From Alteromonas gracilis (lineage in GTDB: Bacteria; Pseudomonadota; Gammaproteobacteria; Enterobacterales; Alteromonadaceae): a stretch of DNA of 64,000 bases. Location of the stretch: contig NZ_PVNO01000031.1 of NCBI RefSeq assembly GCF_002993325.1, forward strand, positions 310,001-374,000, written 5' to 3'. Below the pieces are notes generated by a model. It did not search any database. It was not told the origin of the DNA and was given only the letters and a program-made list of their open reading frames with translations. This document shows, piece after piece, positions 44,286 through 53,659 of the stretch (positions within the stretch are counted from its first letter, which is position 1; each line of letters begins with the position of its first letter). A program made the position numbers and the translations under genes.

Positions 44286-45239
44286 ATGAATAAGATACCA
44301 GAGGTAGGTTTTGGCTTTTGGAAAGTAGATACTGCCATTTGTGCCGAAATAACTTATCAAGCCATCAAAGCTGGCTATCGCCATTTAGATTGCGCAGCAG
44401 ACTATGGTAATGAAAAAGAAGTGGGCGAAGGTATAAAGCGCGCAATTGATGATGGTTTATGTACCAGAGAAGAGTTGTGGGTAACATCAAAGCTTTGGAA
44501 TACCTTCCACGCCCCAGAACACGTTGAGCTGGCGCTTGAAAAAACGCTATCTGATTTACAGCTAGACTACCTAGATTTATACCTAATCCATTTCCCAATT
44601 GCGCAAAAATTCGTGCCAATCGAAACACGATACCCGCCTGAATGGTTCTACGAACCAGATGCTGCTGAACCTAAAATGGAGCTTGCTCCTGTACCGCTTC
44701 ACAAAACATGGGAAGCCATGGAGGCGCTAGCGGATAAGGGGAAAATTAAACAAATAGGTGTATGCAACTACAACACAGGCTTGCTTAACGACCTAATGAG
44801 TTACGCGCGTATCAAGCCGGTCATGCTGCAAATTGAATCTCACCCCTATCTTACCCAAGAACGTTTAATTCGCTTAGCGAAAGACTATGGTTTAAACGTC
44901 ACTGCGTTCTCTCCTTTAGGTGCGCTTTCATACTTAGAGCTTGAAATGGCTGATCAGACGGAATCAGTGCTAGAGCAAAGCGTAGTAAAAGCTGCGGCAA
45001 AAGCCCATGATAAAACGCCAGCGCAAATTGTATTGCGTTGGGGTATTCAGCGCGGTAACGCCATTATTCCGAAAACGTCAAAAGTGGAACGTATGAAAGA
45101 AAACTTGGCGCTTTTCGATTTCTCACTTAGCGACAGTGAAATGCAGGCAATTTCTGCGTTAAACATGAACCGTCGATTTAACGATCCGGGTCACTTCTGC
45201 GAAGCAGCCTTTAATCGTTTCCACCCCATTTACGACTAG
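44286..45239 (+). CDS. Aldo-keto reductase, candidate 6-oxo-glucose reductase
   Basis: 317 residues from the ATG at 44286, which has AAGGTGA 8 nt upstream; a GTG at 44274 is an alternative. The catalytic tetrad is visible as Asp35 (HLDCAADYG), Tyr40, Lys69 (VTSKLWN) and His102 (YLIHFPI). IPKTSKVERMKEN near residue 260 is the NADPH-binding segment, and the C-terminus NRRFNDPGHF resembles xylose reductases (AKR2). In the proposed pathway it reduces the 6-deoxy-6-oxo-sugar left after C-S cleavage to glucose; a role as xylose/aldose reductase is the alternative. The dioxygenase starts 9 nt downstream, so the two are tightly linked, behind operator C. Confidence 0.92.
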   Translation: MNKIPEVGFGFWKVDTAICAEITYQAIKAGYRHLDCAADYGNEKEVGEGIKRAIDDGLCTREELWVTSKLWNTFHAPEHVELALEKTLSDLQLDYLDLYLIHFPIAQKFVPIETRYPPEWFYEPDAAEPKMELAPVPLHKTWEAMEALADKGKIKQIGVCNYNTGLLNDLMSYARIKPVMLQIESHPYLTQERLIRLAKDYGLNVTAFSPLGALSYLELEMADQTESVLEQSVVKAAAKAHDKTPAQIVLRWGIQRGNAIIPKTSKVERMKENLALFDFSLSDSEMQAISALNMNRRFNDPGHFCEAAFNRFHPIYD

Positions 45240-45248
45240 GAGTAAATT

Positions 45249-46256
45249 ATGAAAAACGTCAATGACAGCTCTGCGGTAGCGTATGCAAGCGTACCTACAC
45301 AGCACAACTATAACGGCGGCGTATTCCCTGAAATAGTCGTGAACAATGAAAACTGTTCCACCGTAGAGGAAACCGTTGCCTTTGTTAAAGCAAATCAAGC
45401 AGAACTTGAAGCAAAGCTTGCTAAATCTGGTGCGCTGCTTTTCAGAGGGTTTCCTCTTGATTCGGCAGAGACCTTTGACGTTTTTTCAGCAGGCTTCGGC
45501 TATCCTAACTTTACTTACCAAGAGTCGCTGTCTAACGCGGTGCGTATCAATTATACCGAACGGGTGTTTACCGCAAACGAAGCGCCTAAAGATGTTGAAA
45601 TTTTTCTTCATCACGAAATGGCGCAAACGCCTATTTCTCCCAGTAAGCTTTTTTTCTTCTGTAAAACTGCAGCGGATGAAGGAGGAGCAACGCCCCTGTG
45701 TCGCTCAGATAAATTATTTGAAGCGTTGAAAGCTGAAAACCCAGCACTAGCAAACGATTTCAAAGAGAAGGGGCTGAAGTACACGACCACAATGCCAGCA
45801 GCAAATGATGCCAATTCTGGTCAAGGGCGCAGTTGGAAAAGTACGCTTAGCGTTGAGACGGTGGAAGAAGGCGAGGCTAAACTTAAAGAATTAGGTTATA
45901 GCTGGGAATGGTTGGAAGATGGCAGCTTAAAAGCTATCACTCCCGTACTGCCTGCGGTCATCGAGTTAGAAGACGGCTCTGAAGTGTTTTATAACCAACT
46001 TATCGCAGCCTATATGGGCTGGAAAGGCGTTCGCGAGAACCCATCCTCAGCAATAACGTTCGGCGACGGTAGCGCTATCCCAAAAGAGGGGTTAGAGCGT
46101 GTAGCTGAGCTATCAGAAGACTTTACGTTTGACTTAGAGTGGCAAGATGGAGACGTAGCAATTGTTGATAATTATCGCGCAATGCACGGGCGTCGTCCTT
46201 ACTCTGGTGACCGCAAGCGTGTAGTACTTGTGGCCTTGGTTGCGTCAGAGCGATGA
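45249..46256 (+). CDS. TauD/TfdA-family Fe(II)/2-oxoglutarate dioxygenase, candidate sulfosugar dioxygenase
   Basis: 335 residues. Iron ligands are His121 and Glu123 in FLHHEMAQT (HxE rather than TauD's HxD) and His313 in NYRAMHGRRPY; Arg324 fits the 2-oxoglutarate-binding arginine about 11 residues on. GALLFRGFPL (about 61-70) and GGATPLCRSDKLFE (about 145-158) are TauD/TfdA family segments. Family members hydroxylate the carbon next to sulfonate so that sulfite leaves. Placed between the reductase (9-nt gap) and a YeiH transporter (4-nt gap), it is proposed to cleave the C-S bond of sulfoquinovose or a relative, as described for the sulfo-ASDO route. The HxE form also occurs in SyrP/clavaminate-like hydroxylases, so a plain hydroxylase is possible. 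Confidence 0.9.
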   Translation: MKNVNDSSAVAYASVPTQHNYNGGVFPEIVVNNENCSTVEETVAFVKANQAELEAKLAKSGALLFRGFPLDSAETFDVFSAGFGYPNFTYQESLSNAVRINYTERVFTANEAPKDVEIFLHHEMAQTPISPSKLFFFCKTAADEGGATPLCRSDKLFEALKAENPALANDFKEKGLKYTTTMPAANDANSGQGRSWKSTLSVETVEEGEAKLKELGYSWEWLEDGSLKAITPVLPAVIELEDGSEVFYNQLIAAYMGWKGVRENPSSAITFGDGSAIPKEGLERVAELSEDFTFDLEWQDGDVAIVDNYRAMHGRRPYSGDRKRVVLVALVASER

Positions 46257-46260
46257 TGGC

Positions 46261-47265
46261 ATGAATGACATAGCAGTAAAGTGTAAAAACATTTGGCCTG
46301 GGCTGGGTATTGCTACCATCACAGGCATGGCGGCGCTGTTTTTAAGTGAGCACTACAATGCCCCTGCTATGTTGTTCGCATTATTGTTAGGCATGGCGGT
46401 ATCGTTTCTTTATCAAAACGATACGCCATGCGCTTGCGGTATCGACTTTACTGCAAGTACGCTGCTTCGCGCGGGTGTCGTTTTGCTTGGCTTAAGAATA
46501 GCCCTAGGTGATTTAGCGGTATTAGGTTGGCAAACAGCACTCATGCTCGCTGGCGCCATATTCACCACTATTGTTTTGGGTGTGGGACTGGCAAAATTAT
46601 TAGGACTTCAAAAGCGTTTCGGAGCGCTTACTGGTGGCTCCGTCGCTATTTGCGGAGCCTCTGCAGCCCTTGCCATCTCTACTATTCTTCCGAAAGGTGA
46701 AAACCACGAGCGAGATACGTTACTTACCGTTATCGGCGTAACGGCTATGTCTACTATTGCCATGGTGCTTTACCCGATAATTGCTGGGCAGCTAGGTATG
46801 ACAGATACCGAAGCTGGCATCTTTCTAGGCGGTACAATTCACGATGTAGCACAGGTAGTAGGTGCAGGTTACTCAGTGTCAGAAAGCGCTGGTGATATGG
46901 CGACACTGACCAAATTGGTTCGCGTTGCCATGCTCATGCCGGTGGTATTGATCATGATGCTTGTCATCAAGCGTTTCTATAAAACCAATACCCAAGCTGA
47001 GGGCGGTGAAGTACCTAAAATGCCGCTGTTTCTCATCGGGTTTATTACGTTAATGCTGCTCAATAGTTTTGTAACGTTACCTGAATTTGTGATTGAAGCA
47101 GGCACGCAGGTTTCTCGTTTCTTTCTGGTGGTTTCCATTACTGCTATCGGCATGAAATCAAACCTGGGCAAGCTTGCCGAAGTGGGTGTGCTCCCCATTG
47201 TCATGATAGTCGTTGAAACCCTATGGATTGCGCTGCTTATTCTTGGTTTTCTTTATGCCATGTAA
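46261..47265 (+). CDS. YeiH-family putative sulfate exporter
   Basis: 334 residues from the ATG at 46261; an in-frame upstream start at 46228 would overlap the dioxygenase and adds an atypical MWPWLRQ start. About ten membrane helices, with the family hallmarks FALLLGMAVSF, LLRAGVVLLGLRIALGDL, GGSVAICGASAALA and GGTIHDVAQVVGAGY. The family is annotated as putative sulfate exporters though direct proof is limited. It begins 4 nt after the dioxygenase stop, so translation is coupled. In this operon it could expel sulfate or sulfite formed from sulfosugar breakdown. Confidence 0.9.
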   Translation: MNDIAVKCKNIWPGLGIATITGMAALFLSEHYNAPAMLFALLLGMAVSFLYQNDTPCACGIDFTASTLLRAGVVLLGLRIALGDLAVLGWQTALMLAGAIFTTIVLGVGLAKLLGLQKRFGALTGGSVAICGASAALAISTILPKGENHERDTLLTVIGVTAMSTIAMVLYPIIAGQLGMTDTEAGIFLGGTIHDVAQVVGAGYSVSESAGDMATLTKLVRVAMLMPVVLIMMLVIKRFYKTNTQAEGGEVPKMPLFLIGFITLMLLNSFVTLPEFVIEAGTQVSRFFLVVSITAIGMKSNLGKLAEVGVLPIVMIVVETLWIALLILGFLYAM

Positions 47266-47332
47266 AGGCAGTTCATCATTTTACAGCTGCACGTTCTGCA
47301 CATAATGCGTTTGTATCGATAAGGTGGTCTAA

Positions 47333-48631
47333 GTGAAAAAACACGGTCTTCACGAACTTTATGCTAAAGACCCTGTAAAAGCCGACGAACAGGTTTTTCA
47401 GCGAACTAGCAACACGCTGACCCGGCGCGGTTTTATTAAAGGCCTGAAGTCCCTGTCTTTGTTGCTTGGCGCTGAAGTCGTTTATGGTCAATTTATGCCG
47501 GCAGGTTTTATTCCTGCTGCATTTGCCCAGTCAGAAACGCCATTTTCTATAGATGGCAAGGATGGCTTAACCATACTCAACGACAGACCACTAAACGCAG
47601 AAACCCCCGCACATTTATTGGATGATGCGGTGACACCCGCCTCGCGCTTTTTCGTGAGAAATAACGGTATTCCCCCGCAAGCACCAGATGCAAACAGCTG
47701 GACGCTTACTATTGAAGGGGAGTCTGCAGCACAGTCGAAGACCTTTACCCTTGAAGAGCTTAAAGCTCAATTTAAGCATTATACCTATCAGCTAACGCTA
47801 GAGTGCGGTGGAAACGGGCGTGCCGAGTTCTCTCCGGCAGCCACAGGTAATCAGTGGACAACGGGGGCGGTAGGCTGTCCAAGATGGACTGGGGTACGGC
47901 TCAAAGACGTACTAGAATCAGTGGGAGTAAAGGATGATGCGGTTTACATTGGTTATTACGGTGACGATCAACATTTAAGCCGAACGCCGGGCAAAGCGGC
48001 TATTTCACGTGGCGTGCCCATCGACAAAGCGATGGAAGATGAGTCGTTAATCGCATGGGCAATGAATGATGAACCGCTTCCCTTAATGAACGGCTATCCG
48101 CTTCGACTTGTATTTGGCGGCTGGCCTGCATCAACGTCAGGAAAATGGCTTAAGAAAATAGTTATTCGAGATCGCATTCACGACGGTGCGAAAATGCTAG
48201 GAAAGGCCTATCGGGTTCCATGTAAACCTGTCGCACCTGGCGCTAAAGTCGCCGAAGAGGACATGTGTATTATTGAAGCCATGCCGGTTAAGTCGCTAAT
48301 TACGTTCCCTAAGTCTGGCAGCGACCACCCTCTGGCAAAGAAGCTAGACGTTCGCGGTCATGCTTGGAGTGGCGAGGGCAAAATAGCCAAGGTGTTTACC
48401 TCTATTGATTTTGGGCAAACATGGCAGTTGGCTCATTTGAGTGCGCCAGCAAACAGGCATGCGTGGCAGCAATTTCGTGCACAGGTTAATTTTCCTCAAC
48501 AAGGCTATTATGAGGTGTGGGCGAAAGCACAAGACGAACATGGAAAAGCACAGCCTATGGTTTTGCCCGGGTGGAACCCCAAAGGTTACTTAAATAACGC
48601 CTGTCATCGAATTGCTATTCGCGTTGTGTGA
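47333..48631 (+). CDS. Molybdopterin sulfite dehydrogenase, Tat-exported (SorA/SoxC-like)
   Basis: 432 residues, GTG start behind AAGGTGG. A twin-arginine signal, TRRGFIKGLKSLSLLLG (Arg31-Arg32), directs the folded protein to the periplasm. The sulfite oxidase fold follows: FFVRNNGIPP, Mo-ligand Cys158 in LTLECGGNGR, GAVGCPRWTGVRLKDVL, YPLRLVFGGWPASTSGKWLKKI, then a dimerisation domain (MPVKSLITFP ... GHAWSGEGKI). It oxidises sulfite to sulfate and passes electrons to cytochrome c. The next gene encodes a small CxxCH cytochrome, the usual SorA-SorB pairing. This fits a pathway that produces sulfite. Confidence 0.93.
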   Translation: MKKHGLHELYAKDPVKADEQVFQRTSNTLTRRGFIKGLKSLSLLLGAEVVYGQFMPAGFIPAAFAQSETPFSIDGKDGLTILNDRPLNAETPAHLLDDAVTPASRFFVRNNGIPPQAPDANSWTLTIEGESAAQSKTFTLEELKAQFKHYTYQLTLECGGNGRAEFSPAATGNQWTTGAVGCPRWTGVRLKDVLESVGVKDDAVYIGYYGDDQHLSRTPGKAAISRGVPIDKAMEDESLIAWAMNDEPLPLMNGYPLRLVFGGWPASTSGKWLKKIVIRDRIHDGAKMLGKAYRVPCKPVAPGAKVAEEDMCIIEAMPVKSLITFPKSGSDHPLAKKLDVRGHAWSGEGKIAKVFTSIDFGQTWQLAHLSAPANRHAWQQFRAQVNFPQQGYYEVWAKAQDEHGKAQPMVLPGWNPKGYLNNACHRIAIRVV

Positions 48632-48668
48632 AAGTAATGATCCCAGTTTTTGAAAGGGCGAGTGCTTC

Positions 48669-49091
48669 GTGAATAATCTCAATAGACAACCGTACATCTC
48701 TGGCTTACTTGTTTTTATTGGCTTTATTTTATCTTTTGCCGCATTTCATACCAGCTATGCGAGGGCGGGCGAAAAAGGACAGGTAATCAAGGGCACGTCA
48801 ATAACTGTTGCCAAACCTGAAATAGACGCCCAGTCTGGTTTGGTGAAAGCAGAAGGCTTTAATCTAGTACTCGCCCATTGTAGCGCATGCCACTCTTCTT
48901 CTCTTATTACACAAAATGCTATGAGTCGAGAGCGCTGGTTAGACACTATCCGATGGATGCAGGAGACCCAAAAATTGTGGGCTCTAGGAGAAGCTGAACC
49001 TGTTATTCTGGATTATTTATCAACCTGGTACGGACCGAAAAAAAGTGCAAGGCGCCCTCAGCTTTCCCCTCACTTATTACCTAAACAATGA
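48669..49091 (+). CDS. Monohaem cytochrome c, candidate SorB partner of the sulfite dehydrogenase
   Basis: 140 residues, GTG start. An N-terminal hydrophobic segment (YISGLLVFIGFILSFAAFHT) acts as signal or anchor. One haem motif, CSACH at residues 71-75, and a possible distal Met in DTIRWMQETQ (Met97). It follows the sulfite dehydrogenase by 37 nt on the same strand and would accept electrons from it. The C-terminus is basic (KKSARRPQ). This gene ends the sulfosugar/sulfite set. Confidence 0.85.
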   Translation: MNNLNRQPYISGLLVFIGFILSFAAFHTSYARAGEKGQVIKGTSITVAKPEIDAQSGLVKAEGFNLVLAHCSACHSSSLITQNAMSRERWLDTIRWMQETQKLWALGEAEPVILDYLSTWYGPKKSARRPQLSPHLLPKQ

Positions 49092-49238
49092 ACTAGAAAG
49101 AATTTAGACGAGTTTTTTCTTAAGCTTCTCAATTTTATACCGATATTTAGATAACAACGCTACTTCAGGCTAATAGGTAAATTGCCTGAAAATCTGTTAA
49201 TGTAAAATTAATTTCATAAATACACTGGTAATCAAAAA

Positions 49239-50321
49239 ATGTTTGTATCTCGCAGTAAATACGAAGAAAAAGAATCTCAAGTGCGGGCGTTAGAGGCAAG
49301 AGTTCAAGATGCGCTAGATAAAATTGAGCGACTCGAAGCTGAAAACAGCCAGCTAATAAATACAATAGAAACTGCGAGTAATCAAAGCTCATCGGTCGCT
49401 GATTCTACCGTAGTAAGATGCTTGATAGATGCGCTAAGACAATTAGAGGGTGTGAGAGAGACCGTTCTAAGTTCTTATGAACGAATCAATGCAGAAAGCC
49501 AATCTATTGTGAATATCAATGATTTATTCAGCGAATCAGCTTCTACACTGAACAAAATTGTTTCAGATATGAGCGGTCTTAATGTACAGATGGGGAGTAT
49601 GAGCGAGCGTATTTCTGGCTTATCTACTACTGCTGACAATATCAACAAGTTCGTGACCACCATTACAAGCATTTCAGATCAAACCAACCTCCTTGCACTT
49701 AATGCGGCGATTGAGGCTGCGCGAGCGGGAGATGCAGGAAGAGGCTTTAGCGTAGTGGCCGATGAGGTTCGCGCACTAGCGACTGAGACAAACAAATCAG
49801 CAACGGAGGTCTCTGAGCTGGTTAACGGTATTATCCAGTCGACGTCTAAAGCTGTTTCTGGTGTGAATCAGCTTCGCGGTAACAACGAACAGTTAGAGAA
49901 AGGCATCAATCAACTCAATGGCAGTTATGAAACCATGGTACAGCACTGCGATAGTATGAAATCTACTATCAGCGAAGGTGCAATGGCTACATTTATTCAA
50001 ACTGTTAAGTTAGACCACGTAGTATGGAAAGCTGATGTCTATTCAGTCTTGTGTGGATATAGCACCAAATCGCTTTCGGAATTTAGCGACCACGTAAGCT
50101 GTCGTTTAGGGCAATGGTATCGTGAAAATGCGAGTAAACCTATTGGGCAGACTGCTGCTTTTAGAGAGATTGATGCACCACATGCAAAAGTGCATAGCAG
50201 CGGCGTAGCTGCTATTCAAGCTAAACAAAATGGCAATGATGATGAATCAGATGCTAAGCTTTTAGAAATGGAACAGGCAAGCGAAAGGGTAATGACGCTA
50301 CTTGATAGGCTACTTGGTTAG
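49239..50321 (+). CDS. Soluble chemoreceptor with C-terminal CZB zinc-binding domain
   Basis: 360 residues, no membrane segment. An N-terminal coiled coil (about 8-45) leads to a methyl-accepting signalling domain with the hairpin tip [19 protein letters not shown] (147-165). The C-terminal CZB domain shows the 3-His/1-Cys zinc set: His260 (LDHVVWK), Cys288 (SCRLGQWY), His315 and His319 (APHAKVH). CZB receptors sense zinc-linked thiol oxidation, for example by hypochlorous acid, and act in the cytoplasm. It precedes a histidine kinase with a similar N-terminal coiled coil and is on the same strand as the PAS chemoreceptor at 52054. Confidence 0.92.
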   Translation: MFVSRSKYEEKESQVRALEARVQDALDKIERLEAENSQLINTIETASNQSSSVADSTVVRCLIDALRQLEGVRETVLSSYERINAESQSIVNINDLFSESASTLNKIVSDMSGLNVQMGSMSERISGLSTTADNINKFVTTITSISDQTNLLALNAAIEAARAGDAGRGFSVVADEVRALATETNKSATEVSELVNGIIQSTSKAVSGVNQLRGNNEQLEKGINQLNGSYETMVQHCDSMKSTISEGAMATFIQTVKLDHVVWKADVYSVLCGYSTKSLSEFSDHVSCRLGQWYRENASKPIGQTAAFREIDAPHAKVHSSGVAAIQAKQNGNDDESDAKLLEMEQASERVMTLLDRLLG

Positions 50322-50382
50322 CCTATTCAAACTGGTATCAGTTTGGTAGGTCAGCAAAAATTCTTCGTTAGCAAACACAGCG

Positions 50383-51900
50383 TTGGGCTTCTCATTGAGT
50401 GAATCATCAAAATCCACTGAACAAGAGCGCATTTTAGCGTTAGAAGCCCGCGTTAATTCCCTAGAGCGTCAGTTAAAACGCCAGAAATCGGCGCGAAAAA
50501 ACGCCGAGTCATTCCTCGAAACCTACTCCCAAGATGCGTATCTCGCGAACCAAGCGTTAAGAAAAGCCCTCAACGACTCAAAGAAGCGGGAACGTGAACT
50601 GCTTTATCTTAATCGTACCGCGTCCAAACTTACTCAGGCAAAATCTGCGAAAAGTCTCATAATTTCAGCCCTTGAGTCTGCGGTAGAATTTAGCGGTGCA
50701 TATTGTGGTAAAGCCTTCTCGGTTAAAAATGGAAAATTATGCTTAGGTGGTGACGACCGTGTTTTGGTAGATGGACAAGGTTGGGTAACATCTCATGCTT
50801 TATCGGAATTAATGTTAAAAGAGACGCCATTAGAGTTGAGAGAAAGCTATTCTCATTGGTGTGTGAGTGTCGTAACGCGGCCAGACACAAATCAAGAAGC
50901 TCGCTTGCTACATTTTATGCATGAAATGTCAGAAGGCCAATATACGTGGTTGGTACTACTCACCAAGGATGATCATCTCGAAGAAGAGACACTGTATGTG
51001 TTAGACACAACAAAGCACTATTTAAATATCACCTCCCGATATCAAAATAAAAAGAGTGAGCTGAGTATTAGGCAAAACGAATTAAGTCGCATTAAAAAAG
51101 ACCGCGATTTTTTAGAAGAAAGGCTTGTTAGTGCAGATAAAATGGCAATGCTTGGGCAACTTGCCGCCGGTATTGCTCATGAAATTAACAACCCCATTGG
51201 CTATGTGCGCAGTAATACTGTAGTGGCTAAAGATATTTTTAACGAATATCAACGTGCGCTAGACGAAATTGGCGGCCTATGTATAGTTGCGGGTGGTGAA
51301 GTAGAAGAAAAGTTCTTACAGCTTGAGAAACGTTTTGCTTTGCGTGAAAGCGCTTCAGAAATCACCGAAATGTTTGATGAATCTCAAGAAGGAATAGAGC
51401 GAATAATAGACATAGTCAAAGCTCTGCGCAGCTTTTCCTATCCTAGTGGGGGAAAGTATTCTGAAATTAGTGCCATCGAAGCAATGAACACGGCTATCAA
51501 GCTAACTAATAACCTGCATAAATATCGTAATAACGTTGTGTTCGACGCGCCAGCAGAAGATGTTTACTTCAATGGAAATTCAGGTCAAATACAACAAGTG
51601 CTGGTTAACCTTTTAACCAATGCTATTCACGCCACGCCGCAAGATAAAAAAATAGAATTACGAATAGAAAAGAGCGAATACAATTTGTTCCTTATCATCG
51701 ATGATGAAGGCGAAGGTATGTCGCAAGAGGTCCAAAACAAAATATTCACGCCCTTTTTTACGACTAAACCTGTGGGTGAGGGGACCGGATTGGGAATGTC
51801 AATCTCAATGACCATTATCGAAGAGCATAATGGCAAGATAGATATCGTTAGTGATGAGGGCAAAGGTACAAAAGTCACGGTCGTTTTGCCTTTCATCTAA
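50383..51900 (+). CDS. Cytoplasmic sensor histidine kinase
   Basis: 505 residues; the TTG at 50383 is the only reasonable early start, as no in-frame ATG or GTG lies near it, so the exact N-terminus is uncertain. A coiled coil (about 15-75) precedes a divergent sensor region (about 80-220, GAF-like or unknown, with no membrane helix). HisKA has the phospho-acceptor in LAAGIAHEINNPIGYVRSN, followed by HATPase motifs NLLTNAIHA, DDEGEGM and GTGLGMSIS. No response regulator is adjacent. The N-terminal layout, resembling that of the upstream CZB receptor, suggests that both genes share a signalling context. Confidence 0.88.
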   Translation: MGFSLSESSKSTEQERILALEARVNSLERQLKRQKSARKNAESFLETYSQDAYLANQALRKALNDSKKRERELLYLNRTASKLTQAKSAKSLIISALESAVEFSGAYCGKAFSVKNGKLCLGGDDRVLVDGQGWVTSHALSELMLKETPLELRESYSHWCVSVVTRPDTNQEARLLHFMHEMSEGQYTWLVLLTKDDHLEEETLYVLDTTKHYLNITSRYQNKKSELSIRQNELSRIKKDRDFLEERLVSADKMAMLGQLAAGIAHEINNPIGYVRSNTVVAKDIFNEYQRALDEIGGLCIVAGGEVEEKFLQLEKRFALRESASEITEMFDESQEGIERIIDIVKALRSFSYPSGGKYSEISAIEAMNTAIKLTNNLHKYRNNVVFDAPAEDVYFNGNSGQIQQVLVNLLTNAIHATPQDKKIELRIEKSEYNLFLIIDDEGEGMSQEVQNKIFTPFFTTKPVGEGTGLGMSISMTIIEEHNGKIDIVSDEGKGTKVTVVLPFI

Positions 51901-52053
51901 AGTACAATGCCTTACTCTAAGTTTTTGGTAAAATTATAATTTTTTCTAATTTACTCTCCGCACTAGACAGAAGCGTTTTATGATCTAGTCTTATGAGAAA
52001 GCATTGCTTCCAATAAAACGGACCCACGCTTTGCGAATTGGAGACAGTAATAA

Positions 52054-53637
52054 ATGAGAAATAACCAGCCAATTACACAAAAGGAATATAAGTTTCCTAC
52101 TCACCATCGCCTTATCTCTTCCACGGATAAGCGTGGCGTTATACAGCATTGTAACGATGAATTTGTAGAGGCAAGTGGCTTCAACAGAGATGAACTGATT
52201 GGCAAAAACCATAACATCATAAGACACCCTGATATGCCTTCAGCGGTGTTTAAGGAAATGTGGCGGACCTTGGAGTCTGGGCAAAGTTGGCTAGGGCTGG
52301 TTAAAAACCGACGAAAAAACGGTGATCATTACTGGGTGTCAGCCTTTGTTACGCCTGTTTATCAAGGGCAAACTATAGTCGGGTATGAGTCTGTTAGAGT
52401 GCCAGCTTTAAATGAAGAGATTCAGCGAGCTTCCGATATTTATGGCAGGTTACAACAAGGAAAGTCTGCAGTATCACCAGTCTCTCGCTTTGCGGATATG
52501 TTTAAGCAGTTACTTCCGTCTTTGGCTATTGGTGCACTTATAATTGCTGTACTTGGTGTTACCCATGGCTTAGGGGCCGGGGCGATAGCGTTGGTCGGAG
52601 CGCTAGCATTAATAACTGTTCAACAGCTACAAAATAAGAAAGATTGGAGTGCAGTACTTTCACTCAGTCCAGAAAGCTATACCGATGAAACGGTGGCGCA
52701 AACTTACTTTTCCGACCCCACGCATATTGCCAAGGTTAAACTTGCTCTCGGGTGTGAGCTTGCCCGCAATCGCACTGCGCTTACACGAATTAAGGATGCG
52801 TCGGCGAGCTTAGACAGAATCGCCAAAACAACTCACGAGCAAGCGGAAGGGACCAGCGCAGCGGTTGTACAGCAGAACCAAGCAACACAACAAATTGCCT
52901 CTGCGGTTACGCAAATGAGCCAGGCTATTCAAGAAGTCGCGGAGCGTGTAGAAAGCAATGCTAAAAGCGCCCAGTCTGCCGCAGAAAATGTCGCTACAGG
53001 CAATAAAAAAGCAGAGCAGGCGATGCAAGCGATTGTCGAATTGCGTGAAGCGGTTCAGTCTATTTCAAAAACAGTCACAGAACTGGCGCAATCAACGACT
53101 GATATCGGCGAAGCGGCAAACATAATTTCTACAATAGCTGAGCAGACTAACTTGCTTGCGCTCAATGCTGCAATTGAAGCGGCAAGGGCAGGCGAGCAAG
53201 GACGAGGTTTTGCTGTCGTTGCTGACGAAGTGCGCACATTAGCTTCAAAGACCCGAGAGTCGACAGATAAAATTCATAATATTATTAGTGAGTTGGCTGA
53301 GCGTTCAGAGCGTGCAGTGAGGGTTTCTAATGAAGGGCTTGCGTCTGCCGAGAACGGCAGCGCTATTGTAGAAGAAACACGGGGCGCACTATTTGAAATA
53401 AACACCGCCGTTAAAGGTATTGCTGACGCCACAGTTGAAATGTCTTCGGCGGTGGAAGAGCAAAGTACTGTAGCAGAACACATCAATCAACAGCTGGTTG
53501 AGGTCGCTGACGGTGCGGCAGAGACCCAGCGCTCATCAGAGGCGTCACTAGTTGCAAGTGACGATTTACGTAAAACTGTGACGCAGGTAAACGAGCTTAT
53601 TATTCGGTTTAGTTCAAATCGCAGAGTAGGAGAATAA
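52054..53637 (+). CDS. Aer-like PAS chemoreceptor (energy/redox taxis)
   Basis: 527 residues. PAS domain about residues 20-120 with [20 protein letters not shown] and [17 protein letters not shown], as in the E. coli Aer sensor that binds FAD. Two close membrane segments follow (about 150-190, [18 protein letters not shown] and then [15 protein letters not shown]). The signalling domain has the tip motif [20 protein letters not shown] (part shown) and ends [10 protein letters not shown]. It senses redox or oxygen through the cytoplasmic PAS and steers chemotaxis. It is preceded by a GGAG site and separated from the convergent ABC permease by 22 nt. Confidence 0.93.
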   Translation: MRNNQPITQKEYKFPTHHRLISSTDKRGVIQHCNDEFVEASGFNRDELIGKNHNIIRHPDMPSAVFKEMWRTLESGQSWLGLVKNRRKNGDHYWVSAFVTPVYQGQTIVGYESVRVPALNEEIQRASDIYGRLQQGKSAVSPVSRFADMFKQLLPSLAIGALIIAVLGVTHGLGAGAIALVGALALITVQQLQNKKDWSAVLSLSPESYTDETVAQTYFSDPTHIAKVKLALGCELARNRTALTRIKDASASLDRIAKTTHEQAEGTSAAVVQQNQATQQIASAVTQMSQAIQEVAERVESNAKSAQSAAENVATGNKKAEQAMQAIVELREAVQSISKTVTELAQSTTDIGEAANIISTIAEQTNLLALNAAIEAARAGEQGRGFAVVADEVRTLASKTRESTDKIHNIISELAERSERAVRVSNEGLASAENGSAIVEETRGALFEINTAVKGIADATVEMSSAVEEQSTVAEHINQQLVEVADGAAETQRSSEASLVASDDLRKTVTQVNELIIRFSSNRRVGE

Positions 53638-53659
53638 AACCGTTGTCACGATAAGGTTA

